A DNA stretch of 64,000 nt from Roseibium sp. (GTDB lineage: Bacteria; Pseudomonadota; Alphaproteobacteria; Rhizobiales; Stappiaceae), in NCBI GenBank assembly GCA_017643215.1, contig JAEPNV010000004.1, positions 124,001 through 188,000 on the forward strand, given 5' to 3'. Under the pieces are notes generated by a model. It ran no database searches. It was not told the origin of the DNA and saw only the letters and a program-made list of their open reading frames with translations. The position numbers and the translations under genes were made by a program. Shown in pieces: positions 55,194 to 64,000 of the stretch. Every line of letters starts with the position of its first letter. The first letter of the stretch is position 1.

Positions 55194-56777
55194 ATGCCGA
55201 TTGCGCTGCGTCCCCTTTTCCGTCTTGCCTATGCGGGTTTCGTCATGGCGCGCGAAGGCGTGTTTGGCCTTGCGAACCTACCCGATCTGCCGCCCGGGCC
55301 GCGGCTTGCGATCCGGACCGCCCGGCTGATCGAACGGCGCTCCGTGCGCGAGAAAGCCGCGGACCTGCGCCTGTCGGACGCGCTGAACCGCCTGGGACCG
55401 TCTTATGTCAAACTCGGCCAGTTCCTGGCGACCCGCGCCGATGTGGTTGGCAAGGAGGCGGCCGAGGAACTGTCCGCGCTTCAAGACCGGCTCCCGGCGT
55501 TTGCCTATGAGGACGCCCGGGACGCGCTCGAAGAACAGCTCGGCGCACCGGTCGAGGACCTGTTTGTTTCGTTTGACGAGGCAATTGCCGCCGCCTCGAT
55601 TGCGCAAGTCCATCCGGCCGTTGTCGAGGATCGCGACGGGAACCGGCGCAAGGTCGCCGTCAAGGTGCTGCGGCCGGGTGTTGCCCGCCGGTTCAAACAG
55701 GATCTCGACGGTTTTTACATGGTCGCGCGGATCGCGGAACGGTTTGTGCCCGCGACCCGGCGGCTCCGTCCGGTGGCGATCGTCGATACGCTGGCCCGGT
55801 CGGTGGCGCTGGAAATGGACTTTCGCCTGGAAGCCGCAGCGCTCTCCGAAATGGCGGAGAACGTGGCATCTGATCCCGGCTTTCGCGTGCCGGACATTGA
55901 TTGGCTGCGCACGTCGAAAGGCGTCCTCACGCTGGAATGGGTCGATGGCCGCAAGATGTCGGATGTCAATGGGCTGATCGAGGACGGACATGACCTGCCG
56001 GCGCTGGGCGCCGTGGTCATTCAAAGTTTCCTGCGCCATACACTGCGCGACGGCTTTTTCCACGCCGACATGCACCAGGGCAATTTGTTCGTCGAGTCCA
56101 ACGGGACCTTGGTGGCCGTCGATTATGGGATCACGGGCAGGTTGGGCGTCCTGGAGCGGCGGTTTCTGGCGGAAATCCTGTTCGGATTCATCACGCGCAA
56201 CTACCGCCGTGTGGCGGAGGTGCATTTTGAGGCTGGTTATGTTCCGGCCAATCAGGATGTGGATGTGTTTGCCCAGGCAATCCGGGCGATCGGCGAGCCG
56301 ATCCACGGCCAGGACGCGAGCGAGATCTCCATGGCGCGTCTGCTCACCCAGCTGTTTGAGGTGACGGATCTGTTCGACATGCGCACCCAGCCGCAGCTCA
56401 TCATGCTGCAAAAGACAATGGTGGTCGTTGAAGGTGTGGCCCGGACCCTCAATCCGCATCTGGACATGTGGACGACCGCCGAACCGGTCGTGCGCACCTG
56501 GATCGAGCAGCATTTGGGGCCGGCCGGACGGCTTCGGGATCTGGGGTCGGGGCTGAATGCGGTCAGCCGGATCGCCACCGACCTGCCGCTTTTCGCCGAC
56601 CGGATCGGCCGCATGTCCGAGGAACTGGAAAAGATGACCCGGGATGGCCTGCGCTTTGATGAGGAAACGGCCGAGGCCATTGGCAAGGCCGAAGCCCGCC
56701 ACACGCGCTCCGGCCGGCTCGCGCTGTGGGTGATCGCCGTGTCCATCGCAGTCCTGGCCATCACCTTGATCGACTGA
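55194..56777 (+). CDS. ubiB: Ubiquinone biosynthesis ATPase UbiB
   Basis: The 527-residue ABC1/ADCK kinase-like protein has the KxGQ motif in LGPSYVKLGQFLATRADVVG (about 65-84), VAVKVLRPGV (Lys of the ATP site), HADMHQGNLFVE and VAVDYGITGRL (the catalytic loop and metal-binding Asp), and a C-terminal membrane helix. It supports early ubiquinone synthesis. The ATG at 55194 is preferred to the GTG at 55176 inside ubiE. Confidence 0.95.
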   Translation: MPIALRPLFRLAYAGFVMAREGVFGLANLPDLPPGPRLAIRTARLIERRSVREKAADLRLSDALNRLGPSYVKLGQFLATRADVVGKEAAEELSALQDRLPAFAYEDARDALEEQLGAPVEDLFVSFDEAIAAASIAQVHPAVVEDRDGNRRKVAVKVLRPGVARRFKQDLDGFYMVARIAERFVPATRRLRPVAIVDTLARSVALEMDFRLEAAALSEMAENVASDPGFRVPDIDWLRTSKGVLTLEWVDGRKMSDVNGLIEDGHDLPALGAVVIQSFLRHTLRDGFFHADMHQGNLFVESNGTLVAVDYGITGRLGVLERRFLAEILFGFITRNYRRVAEVHFEAGYVPANQDVDVFAQAIRAIGEPIHGQDASEISMARLLTQLFEVTDLFDMRTQPQLIMLQKTMVVVEGVARTLNPHLDMWTTAEPVVRTWIEQHLGPAGRLRDLGSGLNAVSRIATDLPLFADRIGRMSEELEKMTRDGLRFDEETAEAIGKAEARHTRSGRLALWVIAVSIAVLAITLID

Positions 56778-56813
56778 CAGACGCCGTTTGGCGCTCGCAT
56801 GATCTCTGCATAC

Positions 56814-56850
56814 CAACCCTCACCCGGCCCTGCGGGCCGGGTGAGGGTTG
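56814..56850. terminator. Perfect 17-bp palindrome between ubiB and alkB
   Basis: CAACCCTCACCCGGCCC (56814-56830) is the exact complement of 56834-56850, with loop TGC. It lies between convergent genes and may act as a bidirectional terminator, but it has no U tract. Its form also resembles dispersed palindromic intergenic repeats. Confidence 0.6.
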
Positions 56851-56866
56851 AAGGGTGTGCTAGTTA

Positions 56867-57493
56867 TCAGACCGCCGGCCGCGTGACGCGCCGCAGTGTC
56901 AGGTTCACCCGGCCGCCGTTTTTTAAAAGGCTGGAGCTTCCGGCGATCAGCCGGTCGATCCCGTGATAGGCAAGGCGCGCGGCGCCGCCCAGAACCACCA
57001 CGTCGCCGGAGGCAAGGCGGACCGACCGTGTCGGATCTTTGCGCTGTGTCCCGCCGATGCGAAACGTCGCCGTATCGCCGAGCGAGACCGAGATGACGGG
57101 GGCATCAAACGTGTCTTCGTCTTTGTCCTGATGCAGGCCCATCTTGGCGCCGGTCTCATAATAGTTGATCAGGCACGCCTCCGGAGGCGGCGCCTCCGGC
57201 GCAAGGTCCGCCCAAAGGTCCAAAAGCCTGTTCGGGATCTGTGGCCAGGCCGCATGGGTCGCCGGATGGACGGGCTGATAGCGATAGCCCTTCACATCGG
57301 ATACCCATCCCAAAGGACCGCAATTGCTCATTTGCACAGAAAACGGTTTTCCGGTTTTCGGCATGACCGGTCGAAACAGGGGCGCTGCACGCAAAACAGC
57401 GCGGATGTCGTCGACGAGGGCCTCCTGCGCGGCCTTGTCAAAACAGTCAGGGATCAGGCGAAACCCGGTCGGAAACGGAGATTCTTCTGCCAT
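56867..57493 (-). CDS. alkB: AlkB dealkylation dioxygenase
   Basis: The 208-residue protein reads LINYYETGAKMGLHQDKDE (the HxD iron ligands), ISVSLGDTATFRIGG, RLASGDVVVLGGAARLAYHGIDR (the distal His) and RVNLTLRRV with the 2-oxoglutarate Arg. It reverses 1-methyladenine and 3-methylcytosine in DNA. The ATG at 57493 gives the usual length; the frame extends upstream to 57616 without likeness. Confidence 0.95.
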   Translation of the reverse strand: MAEESPFPTGFRLIPDCFDKAAQEALVDDIRAVLRAAPLFRPVMPKTGKPFSVQMSNCGPLGWVSDVKGYRYQPVHPATHAAWPQIPNRLLDLWADLAPEAPPPEACLINYYETGAKMGLHQDKDEDTFDAPVISVSLGDTATFRIGGTQRKDPTRSVRLASGDVVVLGGAARLAYHGIDRLIAGSSSLLKNGGRVNLTLRRVTRPAV

Positions 57494-57770
57494 GGGCGGA
57501 CTGGTATTGGACCTCTTGAGGCCGGGCGGTAACGATCTTGGAAGATTTATCCAGAATATAGGGGAGAGCGGTTTGCCGGGGTAGGACTGGCGGCTTGCAG
57601 GCGAAGTGTCATCCACCTATATAGCGGACAACCGCCGTCGGGCAGACTGTCATCGTCCGATCGGCGCTGGCCGGTGAGCCATCCAGACTCATACGTCCGA
57701 GAGTTTACATGTCAGGAGCCGGGAAGATGCCGTTGCGGGTCTTTTCGGTTTGCTAGAAAGAGAGGCAGAT

Positions 57771-59693
57771 ATGGCAAAGGTCATTGGTATCGACCTCGGC
57801 ACGACCAACTCGTGCGTCGCCGTCATGGACGGCAAGGATTCCAAAGTTATTGAAAATGCGGAAGGCGCCCGGACCACCCCGTCCATGGTGGCGTTTTCAG
57901 ACGACGGCGAGCGCCTCGTCGGCCAGCCGGCCAAGCGCCAGGCGGTCACCAATCCCACCAACACGCTGTTCGCGGTCAAGCGCCTGATCGGCCGCCGCTA
58001 TGACGATCCGACGGTCGCCAAGGACAAGAAGCTCGTCCCCTACGAAATTGTCAAGGCGGACAATGGCGATGCATGGGTCACGGCGAACGACGAAAAGTAT
58101 TCGCCCTCGCAGGTCTCCGCCTTCATCCTGCAGAAAATGAAAGAGACCGCCGAAAGCTATCTCGGCGAGACGGTCACGCAGGCCGTCATCACCGTCCCGG
58201 CCTACTTTAACGATGCGCAGCGCCAGGCGACCAAAGACGCCGGCAAGATCGCCGGCCTGGAAGTCCTGCGGATCATCAACGAGCCGACCGCGGCCGCGCT
58301 CGCCTACGGCCTCGACAAGAACGACGGCAAGACGATTGCCGTTTACGACCTTGGCGGCGGCACGTTTGACGTCTCGATCCTGGAGATCGGCGACGGCGTC
58401 TTTGAAGTGAAGTCCACCAACGGCGACACGTTCCTCGGCGGCGAAGACTTCGACATGGTTCTGGTCGACTACCTGGCGTCCGAATTCAAGAAGGAGCAGG
58501 GCATTGACCTGAAGCAGGACAAGCTTGCCCTTCAACGTTTGAAGGAAGGTGCGGAAAAGGCCAAGATCGAGCTGTCCTCCTCGTCGCAGACGGAAATCAA
58601 CCTGCCGTTCATCACCGCCGATGCGTCTGGTCCCAAGCACCTGACCTTGAAGTTGACACGCGCCAAGTTCGAAGCGCTTGTCGACGATCTGGTCAAGCGC
58701 ACGATCGATCCGATGAAAGCCGCGCTGAAGGATGCGGGCCTTGCTGCCGGTCAGGTGGATGAAGTGGTGCTCGTCGGCGGCATGACCCGCATGCCGAAAA
58801 TCCAGGAAACGGTGAAGACCTTCTTCGGCAAGGAGCCGCACAAGGGCGTCAATCCGGATGAAGTCGTGGCCATGGGCGCCGCGATCCAGGCCGGTGTCCT
58901 GCAGGGCGATGTCAAGGACGTGCTGCTTCTCGACGTCACGCCTCTGTCGCTCGGCATTGAAACCCTTGGCGGTGTGTTCACGCGTCTGATCGACCGCAAC
59001 ACGACGATCCCGACCAAGAAAAGCCAGGTCTTTTCCACAGCCGAGGACAACCAGACCGCTGTCACCATCCGCGTGTTCCAGGGCGAACGCGAGATGGCCG
59101 CGGACAACAAGATCCTGGGCCAGTTCGACCTGGTCGGCATCCCGCCGGCACCGCGTGGTGTTCCACAGGTGGAGGTCACGTTCGACATCGATGCGAACGG
59201 CATCGTCAACGTGTCGGCCAAGGACAAGGGCACCGGCAAGGAACAGCAGATCCGCATCCAGGCCTCGGGCGGCCTGTCGGACACCGACATCGATCAAATG
59301 ATCAAGGATGCCGAATCGCACGCTGAGGAAGACAAGAAGCGCAAGGAATTGGTGGAAGCCAAGAACCAGGGCGAATCGCTCGTGCACTCGACCGAGAAGT
59401 CGCTCAAGGATTATGGCGACAAGGTCAGCGCGGACGACAAGGCAGCCATCGAAAGCGCGATGGAAGACCTCAAGTCGGCGCTCGAAGGCGACGACGTGGA
59501 AGACATCAACGCCAAGACCCAGGCTCTTGCCGAAGCCTCGATGAAGCTGGGCGAGGCCATGTACCAGGCCGCGCAAGCCGATGCTGGTGAAGGCGGTGAC
59601 GCTTCCGGCGAGGACGGCGAGGCGCCCAAGGATGACGATGTGGTCGACGCCGACTTTGAAGAGGTTCAGGACGACGACAAAAAGTCGGCCTGA
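57771..59693 (+). CDS. dnaK: Chaperone DnaK (Hsp70)
   Basis: The 640-residue protein begins [20 protein letters not shown] and has [36 protein letters not shown] and [13 protein letters not shown], then the substrate domain ([19 protein letters not shown]) and an acidic tail. It acts with DnaJ and GrpE in protein folding. GAGAGG 7 bp upstream of 57771 sets the start. dnaJ follows after a 166-bp gap that contains a hairpin. Confidence 0.98.
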   Translation: MAKVIGIDLGTTNSCVAVMDGKDSKVIENAEGARTTPSMVAFSDDGERLVGQPAKRQAVTNPTNTLFAVKRLIGRRYDDPTVAKDKKLVPYEIVKADNGDAWVTANDEKYSPSQVSAFILQKMKETAESYLGETVTQAVITVPAYFNDAQRQATKDAGKIAGLEVLRIINEPTAAALAYGLDKNDGKTIAVYDLGGGTFDVSILEIGDGVFEVKSTNGDTFLGGEDFDMVLVDYLASEFKKEQGIDLKQDKLALQRLKEGAEKAKIELSSSSQTEINLPFITADASGPKHLTLKLTRAKFEALVDDLVKRTIDPMKAALKDAGLAAGQVDEVVLVGGMTRMPKIQETVKTFFGKEPHKGVNPDEVVAMGAAIQAGVLQGDVKDVLLLDVTPLSLGIETLGGVFTRLIDRNTTIPTKKSQVFSTAEDNQTAVTIRVFQGEREMAADNKILGQFDLVGIPPAPRGVPQVEVTFDIDANGIVNVSAKDKGTGKEQQIRIQASGGLSDTDIDQMIKDAESHAEEDKKRKELVEAKNQGESLVHSTEKSLKDYGDKVSADDKAAIESAMEDLKSALEGDDVEDINAKTQALAEASMKLGEAMYQAAQADAGEGGDASGEDGEAPKDDDVVDADFEEVQDDDKKSA

Positions 59694-59712
59694 ACCGGAG
59701 TAGACAACCAGT

Positions 59713-59739
59713 CGGTCCGCGCGGTCCTCGCGCGGACCG
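59713..59739 (+). terminator. Hairpin between dnaK and dnaJ
   Basis: A perfect 11-bp stem CGGTCCGCGCG (59713-59723) / CGCGCGGACCG (59729-59739) with a 5-nt loop follows the dnaK stop by 19 bp. The U tract is poor, so it may reduce rather than end transcription into dnaJ or protect the dnaK mRNA. Confidence 0.6.
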
Positions 59740-59859
59740 AGTTCCGTTCGGTGCCTGTCTTGCGCGGGTTTTATCCTGGCTGCGGGGTGGGCGCTTTCGT
59801 CGCGACGACTATTTGTGTGCCATACCTGAGCGGCGACACGACAGGATCGGGAAAGCGTA

Positions 59860-60987
59860 ATGGCCAAACGCGATTTTTACGATGTCCTAGGCGTTGCCCG
59901 AGACGCGGACGACAAAACGCTTAAAAGCGCCTACCGGAAAATGGCAATGCAGTTTCACCCGGACCGGAATCCGGGCGATTCGGACGCCGAGGCCCGGTTC
60001 AAGGAAGTCAACGAAGCCTACGATACGCTGAAGGACGGCCAGAAACGGGCCGCCTATGACCGGTTTGGCCATGCGGCGTTTGAAAACGGCGGATTTGGCG
60101 GTGCGGGTGCCGGCGCCCACGACTTTTCCTCCACCATGTCCGACATTTTCGAAGAGTTCTTCGGCATGGGGGGCGGCAGCCGCCGGTCGGGTGGACGCGA
60201 ACGCGGCGCGGACCTGCGCTACAATCTGGACATTTCCCTGGAAGAAGCCTTCCAGGGCAAAACCGTGGAAATTGAGGTTCCGACATCCGTGACATGTGAC
60301 GCATGTTCGGGATCCGGAGCCAAGCCGGGCACAAGCCCTTCGGCCTGCCGGACCTGTGGCGGCGCCGGCCGGGTGCGCGCGGCCCAGGGCTTTTTCACCC
60401 TGGAGCGGACGTGTCCTACCTGCCAGGGGCGCGGGCAGGTCATCGCCGATCCTTGCGGAAGCTGCGGCGGCTCCGGCCGAACCACGCAAGAACGGACCTT
60501 GTCGGTGAACATTCCAGCCGGCATTGAGGACGGGACGCGGATCCGGCTGGCTGGTGAGGGCGAGGCCGGATTGCGCGGCGGGCCGGCCGGGGACCTCTAT
60601 ATTTTCCTGTCGATCCGGCCCCATGACCTTTTTCAAAGAGACGGCGCGGATCTGTATTGCCGTGTGCCGATCTCGTTGACGACGGCGGCCCTGGGTGGCC
60701 AGTTTGACGTCCCAACGGTCGAGGGAACGACGAGCCGGGTGAAGGTTCCCGAGGGGACCCAGACCGGCAAGCAGTTCCGGCTGCGTGGCAAAGGCATGCC
60801 GGTCATGCGCTCGACACACCATGGAGACATGTATATCCAGGTCACGGTCGAAACGCCGACCAATCTGACCCGCCGCCAGCGCGAATTGCTGGCCGAATTC
60901 GAGCACGAAAGTTCCGGCGAAACGCACCCGGCGTCAGCGGGTTTTTTCACCAAGGTCAAGGATTTCATCGACAATCTGGGGACATAA
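59860..60987 (+). CDS. dnaJ: Chaperone DnaJ (Hsp40)
   Basis: The 375-residue type I J protein has the J domain with HPD ([11 protein letters not shown]), a Gly/Phe region ([16 protein letters not shown]), four CxxCxGxG-type zinc repeats ([42 protein letters not shown]) and the C-terminal substrate domain. It stimulates DnaK ATPase. Confidence 0.98.
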   Translation: MAKRDFYDVLGVARDADDKTLKSAYRKMAMQFHPDRNPGDSDAEARFKEVNEAYDTLKDGQKRAAYDRFGHAAFENGGFGGAGAGAHDFSSTMSDIFEEFFGMGGGSRRSGGRERGADLRYNLDISLEEAFQGKTVEIEVPTSVTCDACSGSGAKPGTSPSACRTCGGAGRVRAAQGFFTLERTCPTCQGRGQVIADPCGSCGGSGRTTQERTLSVNIPAGIEDGTRIRLAGEGEAGLRGGPAGDLYIFLSIRPHDLFQRDGADLYCRVPISLTTAALGGQFDVPTVEGTTSRVKVPEGTQTGKQFRLRGKGMPVMRSTHHGDMYIQVTVETPTNLTRRQRELLAEFEHESSGETHPASAGFFTKVKDFIDNLGT

Positions 60988-61081
60988 TTCCGGCCCACCC
61001 CGGCTGCATGATCTCCTATGATCGGAGCTTGCCCGCAGGATATCCGGTCTTCATTTTCTGAAACAAAGGGAATACGCGCGA

Positions 61082-61735
61082 ATGCTGGACATGTCGCGAT
61101 CGCGATCGCGGATGAAGAGCCTGAAAGATAAGGTCCAGCGTTTGAAGGCGGACCGGATCAAGACACTGGACGAGCTGAGATTTCTGCGCGGATGGGTGGT
61201 GAACCCGTTGAAGACCGGCGCGGTCGCGCCGTCCGGACCGGATCTGGCCCGCAAAATGGCCTCGTTCGTCGAGGTGGGGCCGCACGTCAAGGTCCTGGAG
61301 TTGGGCCCTGGAACGGGCGTCATGACAAAGGCCTTGCTCGACCGTGGGCTGGGGCAAAAAAACATCACGGCGATCGAATACAATCCAACCTTCTGCCGGC
61401 TTCTGCAAAGCCGGTATCCGGGACTGAAGATGATAAACGGCGATGCGTACGCCCTGGCGCGAACACTGTGCTTAGACCCATCGTCGCCGCTGGAATTCGA
61501 CGCCATCGTATCATCGCTGCCGTTGCTGACGCGGCCGGAACCCCATCGCGAGGCTTTGCTGACCGAGGCGTTTGGAGTGTTGAAGCCTGGTGGCCCGTTT
61601 ATCCAGTTTTCCTATGGTTTGCGCCCGCCCGTTCGGCCCGCCGGCGCCGCCATAGTCGCGGTACCATCCAAATGGGTCTGGAAAAACCTGCCGCCGGCGC
61701 GTGTTTGGGTCTACCGTGCGACCCAGCCGCACTAA
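61082..61735 (+). CDS. pmtA: Phospholipid N-methyltransferase (PmtA type)
   Basis: The 217-residue protein has an amphipathic N-terminus (RSRMKSLKDKVQRLKADR), then NPLKTGAVAPSGPDLARKMA, SAM motif I VLELGPGTGVMTKALL, and SSLPLLTRPEPHREALLTEAF, all as in Agrobacterium PmtA. It methylates phosphatidylethanolamine towards phosphatidylcholine at the inner membrane. It follows dnaJ by 94 bp. The first ATG is used; an ATG at 61091 is possible. Confidence 0.85.
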   Translation: MLDMSRSRSRMKSLKDKVQRLKADRIKTLDELRFLRGWVVNPLKTGAVAPSGPDLARKMASFVEVGPHVKVLELGPGTGVMTKALLDRGLGQKNITAIEYNPTFCRLLQSRYPGLKMINGDAYALARTLCLDPSSPLEFDAIVSSLPLLTRPEPHREALLTEAFGVLKPGGPFIQFSYGLRPPVRPAGAAIVAVPSKWVWKNLPPARVWVYRATQPH

Positions 61736-61810
61736 CGTTTCCTGCAAATCCGCCACCCAATCCACGACGCAGCGGATGCCTGCGGTGTCCGCGCGCAAGG
61801 AGTGACATTG

Positions 61811-62395
61811 ATGCGTCCCAAAATTCTGGTCTTGCCCGGATCCACACGATCAGGGTCGTTCAACGCGAAACTCTCGGCGCTGATGGCGAAAAAACTGGCG
61901 CTTACGGACGCGGACGTCACGCAGATTTCGCTGAAGGACTATCCGCTTCCGCTCTATGACGGCGATCTGGAAGCCAGCCGCGGCGTTCCTGCCCCGGCGC
62001 AAAAGCTCAAACGGCTGTTCCAGGAGCAGGACGGCATCTTTATCGCTTGTCCGGAGTACAATGCCGGCGTGACGCCGGTTCTGAAAAACGCCATTGATTG
62101 GATCAGCCGGCTGAGCGACCCCGGGGAACCATCATCGGCCGCCTTCAAGGATCGTATCTTCGCCCTGGGCAGCGCATCGCCGGGGGCGTTTGCCGGTATG
62201 CGCGGGCTGATCGGCATGCGAACCATCCTCGAGGTCGGGCTGGGCGCCCATGTCCTGCCCTACATGGTGTCTGTCCCCCGCGCTTCAACGGCCTTTGACG
62301 GCAACGGCGACTTGACCGACGAACGGACGGGCGCGCAAGCTGATACGCTCGTCAAAGCCTTGATTAAGAACACGAAAATTAGGCGCTTGGGCTGA
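61811..62395 (+). CDS. NADPH-dependent FMN reductase
   Basis: The 194-residue flavodoxin-like protein has [21 protein letters not shown] (phosphate loop), [27 protein letters not shown] (the signature of the ChrR/FMN reductase family) and [17 protein letters not shown]. It probably reduces flavin, quinones or metals. AAGGAG lies 8 bp before the ATG at 61811. Confidence 0.9.
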   Translation: MRPKILVLPGSTRSGSFNAKLSALMAKKLALTDADVTQISLKDYPLPLYDGDLEASRGVPAPAQKLKRLFQEQDGIFIACPEYNAGVTPVLKNAIDWISRLSDPGEPSSAAFKDRIFALGSASPGAFAGMRGLIGMRTILEVGLGAHVLPYMVSVPRASTAFDGNGDLTDERTGAQADTLVKALIKNTKIRRLG

Positions 62396-62471
62396 GCCGG
62401 GTCGCACCGCTTGGAATCCCGCAGTGAGCGGCTTACATAGAGCGCCGGTTGGACAAGCGCACGAGGATCAC

Positions 62472-63029
62472 ATGAGCGACAGCGGGGCACCGCAAAGCTG
62501 GCACGGCACGACAATCGTCATGGTGCGCAAGGGCGGCAAGGTCGTCATTGCCGGCGATGGCCAGGTCTCGCTCGGCCAGACCGTGATCAAGCACACGGCG
62601 CGGAAGGTCCGGCCGCTGGCCAAAGGCGACGTCATTGCCGGGTTCGCGGGCGCGACGGCCGACGCCTTTACCCTTTTCGAGCGGCTTGAAAGCAAACTTG
62701 AGCAGTATCCCGGTCAACTGATGCGCGCCTGTGTGGAACTTGCCAAGGACTGGCGGACCGACCGGTATCTGCGCCGCCTCGAAGCCATGATGCTTGTCGC
62801 GGACAAGAATATCTCCTTGGTCCTGACCGGAACGGGCGATGTTCTGGAGCCCGAAGGCGGCGTGATGGGCATTGGCTCCGGGGGCAATTATGCGCTGGCT
62901 GCGGCAAAAGCGCTTGCCGATACGGACACGGACGCGGAAACCATCGCCCGAAAGGCCATGGCTATCGCGGCGCAGATTTGCGTCTACACCAATGACAGCG
63001 TCACGGTGGAGACGCTGGCAACGGAGTAG
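62472..63029 (+). CDS. hslV: ATP-dependent protease subunit HslV
   Basis: The 185-residue protein has a short propeptide before [28 protein letters not shown], where the first Thr of TTIV becomes the catalytic N-terminus, then [17 protein letters not shown] and [16 protein letters not shown]. It forms the HslVU peptidase double ring. The ATG at 62472 follows ACGAGGA. One acetyltransferase gene separates it from hslU. Confidence 0.97.
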   Translation: MSDSGAPQSWHGTTIVMVRKGGKVVIAGDGQVSLGQTVIKHTARKVRPLAKGDVIAGFAGATADAFTLFERLESKLEQYPGQLMRACVELAKDWRTDRYLRRLEAMMLVADKNISLVLTGTGDVLEPEGGVMGIGSGGNYALAAAKALADTDTDAETIARKAMAIAAQICVYTNDSVTVETLATE

Positions 63030-63035
63030 GGCGCC

Positions 63036-63560
63036 ATGATCGAGTTTCGCGCGGTCACGGAGGCGGACCTTCCGCTCCTGTCGCGCTGGATGCATCAGCC
63101 GCATTGGCAAGAATGGTGGGGTGACCCGGAAACCGAGCTGGGGTATGTGCGTGACATGCTGGCCGGCAAAGACAGCACGCGGCCTTATCTGTTTCAAGTC
63201 GACGGCAGCGCTGCCGGCTACATCCAGGTCTGGTTCATCAAGGATCAACTGACGCCGCGCTGGCTCGCGGTCGCGCCCTGGATGAAGCTGGTGCCTGAAG
63301 ATTCCGTTGGGGTCGATTTGTCCATCGGTGATGGCGCCAGCCTGTCCAAAGGCATTGGATCGGCCGCGCTGCGCGCCTTTGTCCAAGGACTTTTAAAAGC
63401 CGGGCACGAATCGATCCTGATTGATCCGGATCCGCACAATACACGGGCCGTCGCCGCCTACCGGAAAGCCGGGTTCCGGGAGATTCCGGACCTCATTGGC
63501 AAGACCGGCGACAGCCTGATCATGCAGTATCAAATTGAAGAAGGCGCGCCTTTCTCATGA
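63036..63560 (+). CDS. GNAT acetyltransferase (AAC(6')-like)
   Basis: The 174-residue protein resembles the aminoglycoside 6'-acetyltransferase branch of GNAT enzymes: [44 protein letters not shown] (acetyl-CoA loop) and [20 protein letters not shown]. Resistance function is not implied; chromosomal members between hslV and hslU occur in rhizobia. It starts 6 bp after hslV and overlaps hslU by 4 bp, so all three are one operon. Confidence 0.85.
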   Translation: MIEFRAVTEADLPLLSRWMHQPHWQEWWGDPETELGYVRDMLAGKDSTRPYLFQVDGSAAGYIQVWFIKDQLTPRWLAVAPWMKLVPEDSVGVDLSIGDGASLSKGIGSAALRAFVQGLLKAGHESILIDPDPHNTRAVAAYRKAGFREIPDLIGKTGDSLIMQYQIEEGAPFS

Positions 63561-64000
63561 CCGACTTTTCGCCGCGCGAAATCGTCTCCGAACTCGATCG
63601 CTACATCATCGGACAAAAGGAAGCCAAGCGGGCGGTTGCAATCGCCCTGCGCAACCGTTGGCGCCGGCAGCAACTGGAAGGCCAGATGCGTGAGGAGGTG
63701 CTGCCGAAGAACATTCTCATGATCGGGCCGACGGGCGTGGGCAAGACCGAGATCTCCCGACGGCTCGCCAAGCTCGACAACGCGCCGTTCACCAAAGTCG
63801 AAGCCACGAAGTTCACCGAGGTCGGATATGTCGGCCGGGATGTGGAGCAGATCGTGCGTGATCTGGTTGAGGTCGGCATCAGCCTGGTGCGGGACGCCAA
63901 ACGGGAAGCAGTCAAGGCCAAGGCGCATATTCTGGCTGAAGAACGCGTGCTCGATGCCCTCGTTGGCAACAACGCAAGCCCGGCCACCCGTGACAGTTTC
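63557..64000 (+). CDS. hslU: HslU unfoldase ATPase (5' part)
   Basis: The first 148 codons are visible: [34 protein letters not shown], Walker [18 protein letters not shown] (about 57-73) and [24 protein letters not shown]. It feeds substrates into HslV. The ATG overlaps the acetyltransferase stop (ATGA); the gene continues beyond the window. Confidence 0.97.
   Translation, partial: MTDFSPREIVSELDRYIIGQKEAKRAVAIALRNRWRRQQLEGQMREEVLPKNILMIGPTGVGKTEISRRLAKLDNAPFTKVEATKFTEVGYVGRDVEQIVRDLVEVGISLVRDAKREAVKAKAHILAEERVLDALVGNNASPATRDSF

Noticed and set aside
55278..56816. 512-codon minus-strand frame opposite ubiB
   Set aside because: Antisense shadow; the plus-strand UbiB carries all the motifs.
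57897..59867. 656-codon minus-strand frame opposite dnaK
   Set aside because: Antisense shadow of dnaK, a known effect of its codon usage; no family likeness.

Overview
The window is GC-rich alphaproteobacterial DNA, most likely Hyphomicrobiales (Rhizobiales). The right half carries the chromosomal order mutM - enoyl-CoA hydratase - rpsT - dnaA, which rhizobia share, together with dnaN-recF-gyrB, ubiE-ubiB, dnaK-dnaJ, a PmtA-type phospholipid methyltransferase and hslV-hslU. No species can be named from sequence reading alone.

Left part (1 to about 39300): an integrative and conjugative element (ICE) of the type described for Mesorhizobium ICEMlSymR7A. Its left end and integrase lie outside the window. 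Region 1-2480 has a PIN-toxin/excisionase-like antitoxin pair and an ImmA/IrrE-macro domain fusion that runs off the edge. Region 2500-9030 is the plasmid-like maintenance block (DUF932, ParB, Toprim, DUF2493, membrane protein). Region 9100-12310 is a lower-GC cargo island: a four-gene minus-strand operon (DUF2188, small unknown, GIY-YIG nuclease, putative nuclease) divergent from an XRE/ImmA-IrrE regulator pair with clear operators. Region 12880-14790 holds DUF736 and the transfer switch: a QseC-like repressor, a QseM-like DUF2285 antiactivator and an FseA-like activator whose two halves join only by a +1 frameshift at a CCCC tract. Region 14830-16625 is a two-gene cargo cassette: a HEPN-like protein with a broken G8 tract, and a class III nucleotidyl-cyclase-like protein. 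Region 16800-34500 is the transfer machinery: RdfS-like excisionase, DUF2840, TraF, lytic transglycosylase, RlxS relaxase, TraG, a ribbon-helix-helix protein and TrbBCDEJKLFGI plus DUF2274. It is interrupted by one AT-richer cargo gene at 23409-24812.

Junction (34400-39480): a LysR gene without a usable start codon, DUF6152/DUF6644 genes, a periplasmic beta-propeller gene, a divergent LysR gene, then tRNA-Arg(CCG) on the minus strand. The tRNA is flanked by inverted pairs of CGTAAGCA-N3-CGTAAGCA and has a second copy of its 5' half 179 bp away, so this looks like the right attachment region with traces of more than one integration.

Right part (39785-64000): chromosome, with an FeS-type photolyase, rlpA, a GGDEF protein, gyrB-recF-dnaN-dnaA, a 1.2 kb non-coding stretch with a CtrA box, rpsT, an enoyl-CoA hydratase gene, mutM, ubiE-ubiB, alkB, dnaK-dnaJ, pmtA, an FMN reductase, hslV, a GNAT acetyltransferase and the start of hslU. 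The AT-rich rlpA-GGDEF gap has one perfect and one near-perfect DnaA box.

The strongest leads are the HEPN/cyclase cassette, the DUF2188/GIY-YIG operon, two families of structured leaders each present twice in the ICE, the ImmA-macro fusion beside a PIN system, and the tRNA attachment region.
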